Below, in pieces: positions 6,617 through 7,622 of a DNA stretch of 7,622 nt; the stretch's first letter is position 1; the number at the start of each line of letters is the position of its first letter. Location: the NCBI GenBank assembly GCA_900753095.1, contig CAADXT010000072.1:1-7622 (forward strand), written 5' to 3'. A program made the translations under genes and the position numbers. The notes beneath the pieces were generated by a model. The model did no database searches and had not been told where the DNA came from. It was given only the letters and a program-made list of their open reading frames with translations. The stretch is from Eggerthellaceae bacterium (GTDB lineage: Bacteria; Actinomycetota; Coriobacteriia; Coriobacteriales; Eggerthellaceae).

Positions 6617-6756
6617 TGCCCGATGCCGGCAAAGGCGGGGGAGGCTGGAAGTTTACGCTGCTGCTCTTCGCGTCCCTTTCCCTTGCGGCGGGCATGGCAT
6701 CGTTCTGGGCATCTGTTGCTGGTTCGTTGCTAAAAATATGCCAAGCGGCATTGTAG
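6616..6756 (+). CDS. Candidate small membrane protein, 46 codons, between pgeF and yggS
   Basis: I do not recognise this ORF. Its ATG shares one base with the pgeF stop (TGATG, 6614-6618), the arrangement expected for translational coupling, and it ends at TAG 6754-6756, leaving 41 bp before yggS. The 46 residues start with a Gly-rich, positively charged segment (MPDAGKGGGGWK). A long hydrophobic stretch follows (about 13-39, FTLLLFASLSLAAGMASFWA and onward) that would make one transmembrane helix; the end is short, with one Lys and one Cys. The first 36 or so codons have GC-rich third positions like the neighbours, while the last ten are AT-richer and overlap a possible promoter region for yggS. 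No own ribosome binding site stands out. It could be a real small protein of the division operon, the remnant of a longer gene, or a chance frame. Similar length and hydrophobicity in related genomes would settle this. Confidence 0.4.
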   Translation: MPDAGKGGGGWKFTLLLFASLSLAAGMASFWASVAGSLLKICQAAL

Positions 6757-6762
6757 GCGCGG

Positions 6763-6768
6763 TATGCT
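6763..6768 (+). promoter_or_regulatory. Weak candidate -10 element upstream of yggS
   Basis: TATGCT (four of six matches to TATAAT) is followed by an A-run, 29 bp before the yggS ATG in a locally AT-rich stretch. The best -35 is ATGCCA at 6738-6743, with a 19-bp spacer, which is long. That -35 also lies in an ATGCC-AAGC-GGCAT inverted repeat (6738-6751). Evidence is thin. Confidence 0.2.
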
Positions 6769-6797
6769 AAAAACGAGATTCGAAAGGAGCGCCCTTT

Positions 6798-7496
6798 ATG
6801 AGCACGGCAACGCGATATAAGCATGTACGTTCTGAAGTCGACCAGGTTTGCAAGGAGCTTGGCCGCAACCCTGAAGATGTTTTGCTTCTGGCTGTTTCCA
6901 AGACGGTGGATGTCGATCAAGTGCAGCTGGCAATCGATGCAGGTGCAAGGGCGTTCGGCGAAAACCGCCCCGACGAGCTGGTGCGCAAGCAGAAGGCCTT
7001 CCCCGACATGGAATGGCACTTCATCGGCAATATCCAGTCGCGCCGCATCCCCGACATCGTTTCCGCGGCTACGCTTATCCACTCGGTGTGCAAGGAGTCT
7101 CACCTTGCCAAGATCGACGCTGCCGCAGGGGCAATCGGCAAATGCCAGCGCGTTCTGCTTGAGGTGAACGTTTCGGGCGAGGAAAGCAAGAGCGGCTTCG
7201 GGCCGAGCGAGGTTAAGGGGATCATCGAGCGGGCGCGCGGTCTTGAGCATGTTAAAATCGAGGGCCTTATGACTATGGCGCCTCGCGCCGAAGAGGAGCT
7301 CATCAACACAACGTTTTCAGGCCTTTCCGGCTTGGAAGAAGAGCTCAACGGCGCATTTTCCAAGGAAGGGGAGCCTGCCCGCTTGTCTGCTCTTTCTATG
7401 GGCATGACCGAAGACTGGCCGGTTGCGTTGCGCTATGGCTCTACCATTGTGAGGATTGGGCGTGCGATTTTCAGCGACTCGTTCGAGAATGCCTAG
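6798..7496 (+). CDS. yggS: YggS/YlmE family pyridoxal phosphate homeostasis protein
   Basis: YggS-type proteins bind PLP, have no known catalytic reaction, and help keep PLP and amino/keto-acid pools balanced in the cytoplasm. The 232 residues form a single alanine-racemase-like barrel of usual length. LLAVSKT (30-36) contains the PLP-binding lysine K35. AFGENRPDEL, EWHFIGNIQSRR, LLEVNVSGEESKSGF, IEGLMTMAP, LSMGMTEDW and the phosphate-binding GSTIVRIGRAIF follow in the family order. AAAGGAG at 6783-6789, 8 nt before the ATG, fixes the start. In Gram-positive dcw clusters this gene (ylmE) sits between ylmD and sepF, as here, though a direct role in division is not established. Nothing unusual is seen. 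Identity is secure. Confidence 0.95.
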   Translation: MSTATRYKHVRSEVDQVCKELGRNPEDVLLLAVSKTVDVDQVQLAIDAGARAFGENRPDELVRKQKAFPDMEWHFIGNIQSRRIPDIVSAATLIHSVCKESHLAKIDAAAGAIGKCQRVLLEVNVSGEESKSGFGPSEVKGIIERARGLEHVKIEGLMTMAPRAEEELINTTFSGLSGLEEELNGAFSKEGEPARLSALSMGMTEDWPVALRYGSTIVRIGRAIFSDSFENA

Positions 7497-7543
7497 CGCA
7501 CAGCCCCTATTGTTTTTTTGATTGATCAGAAGGGAAGACCATC
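7497..7543 (+). other. yggS-sepF spacer with a T7 run and sepF ribosome binding site
   Basis: This 47-bp gap holds seven T residues (7513-7519), a TGATCA palindrome (7523-7528) and AAGGGA (7530-7535), 8 nt before the next ATG. No inverted repeat of useful length precedes the T-run, so I do not call a terminator. Read-through from yggS into the next gene is expected. Confidence 0.5.
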
Positions 7544-7622
7544 ATGGATTTTCCGCGTCCCTCTATGTCGGCAAGCGAACTGTTCGGCGATTTGAAGGAC
7601 AAGCTTGGCTTCGGCGGGAGCC
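7544..7622 (+). CDS. sepF: Probable SepF, FtsZ-interacting membrane anchor (N-terminus only; runs off the window)
   Basis: Only 26 codons are visible, starting at an ATG with AAGGGA 8 nt upstream; an internal ATG at 7565 is less well placed. The sequence MDFPRPSMSASELFGDLKDK is followed by LGFGGS. The segment from Ser11 to Gly25 can form a short amphipathic helix ending in LGFGG, like the membrane-targeting N-terminus of many SepF proteins. SepF binds the FtsZ C-terminal peptide and tethers it to the membrane. The call rests on this helix plus position (after ylmD and ylmE, in a cluster without ftsA). The diagnostic SepF core domain lies outside the window, so another small division protein cannot be excluded. 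Confidence 0.7.
   Translation, partial: MDFPRPSMSASELFGDLKDKLGFGGS

Noticed and set aside
6738..6751. ATGCC-AAGC-GGCAT inverted repeat before yggS
   Set aside because: A 5-bp stem with no T-run after it, so not a terminator; too short to call an operator.
6540..6770. 76-codon plus-strand frame spanning the end of pgeF and the pgeF-yggS gap
   Set aside because: It starts inside pgeF in another frame, has low-complexity composition in the shared part and no ribosome binding site. The TGATG-coupled frame at 6616 is the better candidate.
7513..7519. Seven-T run as a terminator between yggS and sepF
   Set aside because: No stable stem precedes it, so it does not form an intrinsic terminator.

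Overview
The window is a stretch of a division and cell wall (dcw) cluster, with every gene on the plus strand. The order is murG (5' end cut off), murC, murB, ftsQ, ftsZ, pgeF/ylmD, a candidate 46-codon small ORF, yggS/ylmE, and the first 26 codons of a probable sepF. The DNA is moderately GC-rich with GC-leaning third positions. No ftsA lies between ftsQ and ftsZ. FtsQ has a long Ser/Arg-rich cytoplasmic tail, and the ftsZ-ylmD-ylmE-sepF order is preserved. Together these suggest an actinobacterium. The tight murG-murC-murB-ftsQ packing and the protein style make me favour the Coriobacteriia (Eggerthellaceae-like), but that last step is inference.

Layout. Positions 1-974 hold murG, the lipid II-forming glycosyltransferase. 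A 78-bp gap with a candidate -10 element and a perfect AGGAGG leads to murC (GTG start at 1053). murC and murB share one base (TAATG, 2469-2473). murB and ftsQ overlap by 65 bp in different frames. A 122-bp gap after ftsQ is the main regulatory interval. It holds a short hairpin with a T-rich tail, a TTGCAA-16-TAAAAT promoter candidate, and two tiny leader ORFs, the second ending in TAATG on the ftsZ start codon. After ftsZ come pgeF, the candidate small membrane-protein ORF (start overlapping the pgeF stop, TGATG), yggS, and the beginning of sepF.

How the genes work together. MurC and MurB act in the cytoplasmic stage of peptidoglycan precursor synthesis, and MurG completes lipid II at the membrane. 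FtsQ and FtsZ are divisome components. SepF is the usual FtsZ membrane anchor where FtsA is missing. PgeF and YggS are housekeeping proteins (prevention of peptidoglycan mis-incorporation, and PLP homeostasis) that commonly travel with ftsZ-sepF in Gram-positive lineages.

There is no mobile element, CRISPR array, rRNA or tRNA, and no obviously new multi-gene system. The most interesting items are the small hydrophobic ORF at 6616-6756, the ftsQ-ftsZ control region with its leader ORFs, and the murB/ftsQ overlap, in which the MurB catalytic glutamate codon is read in two frames.
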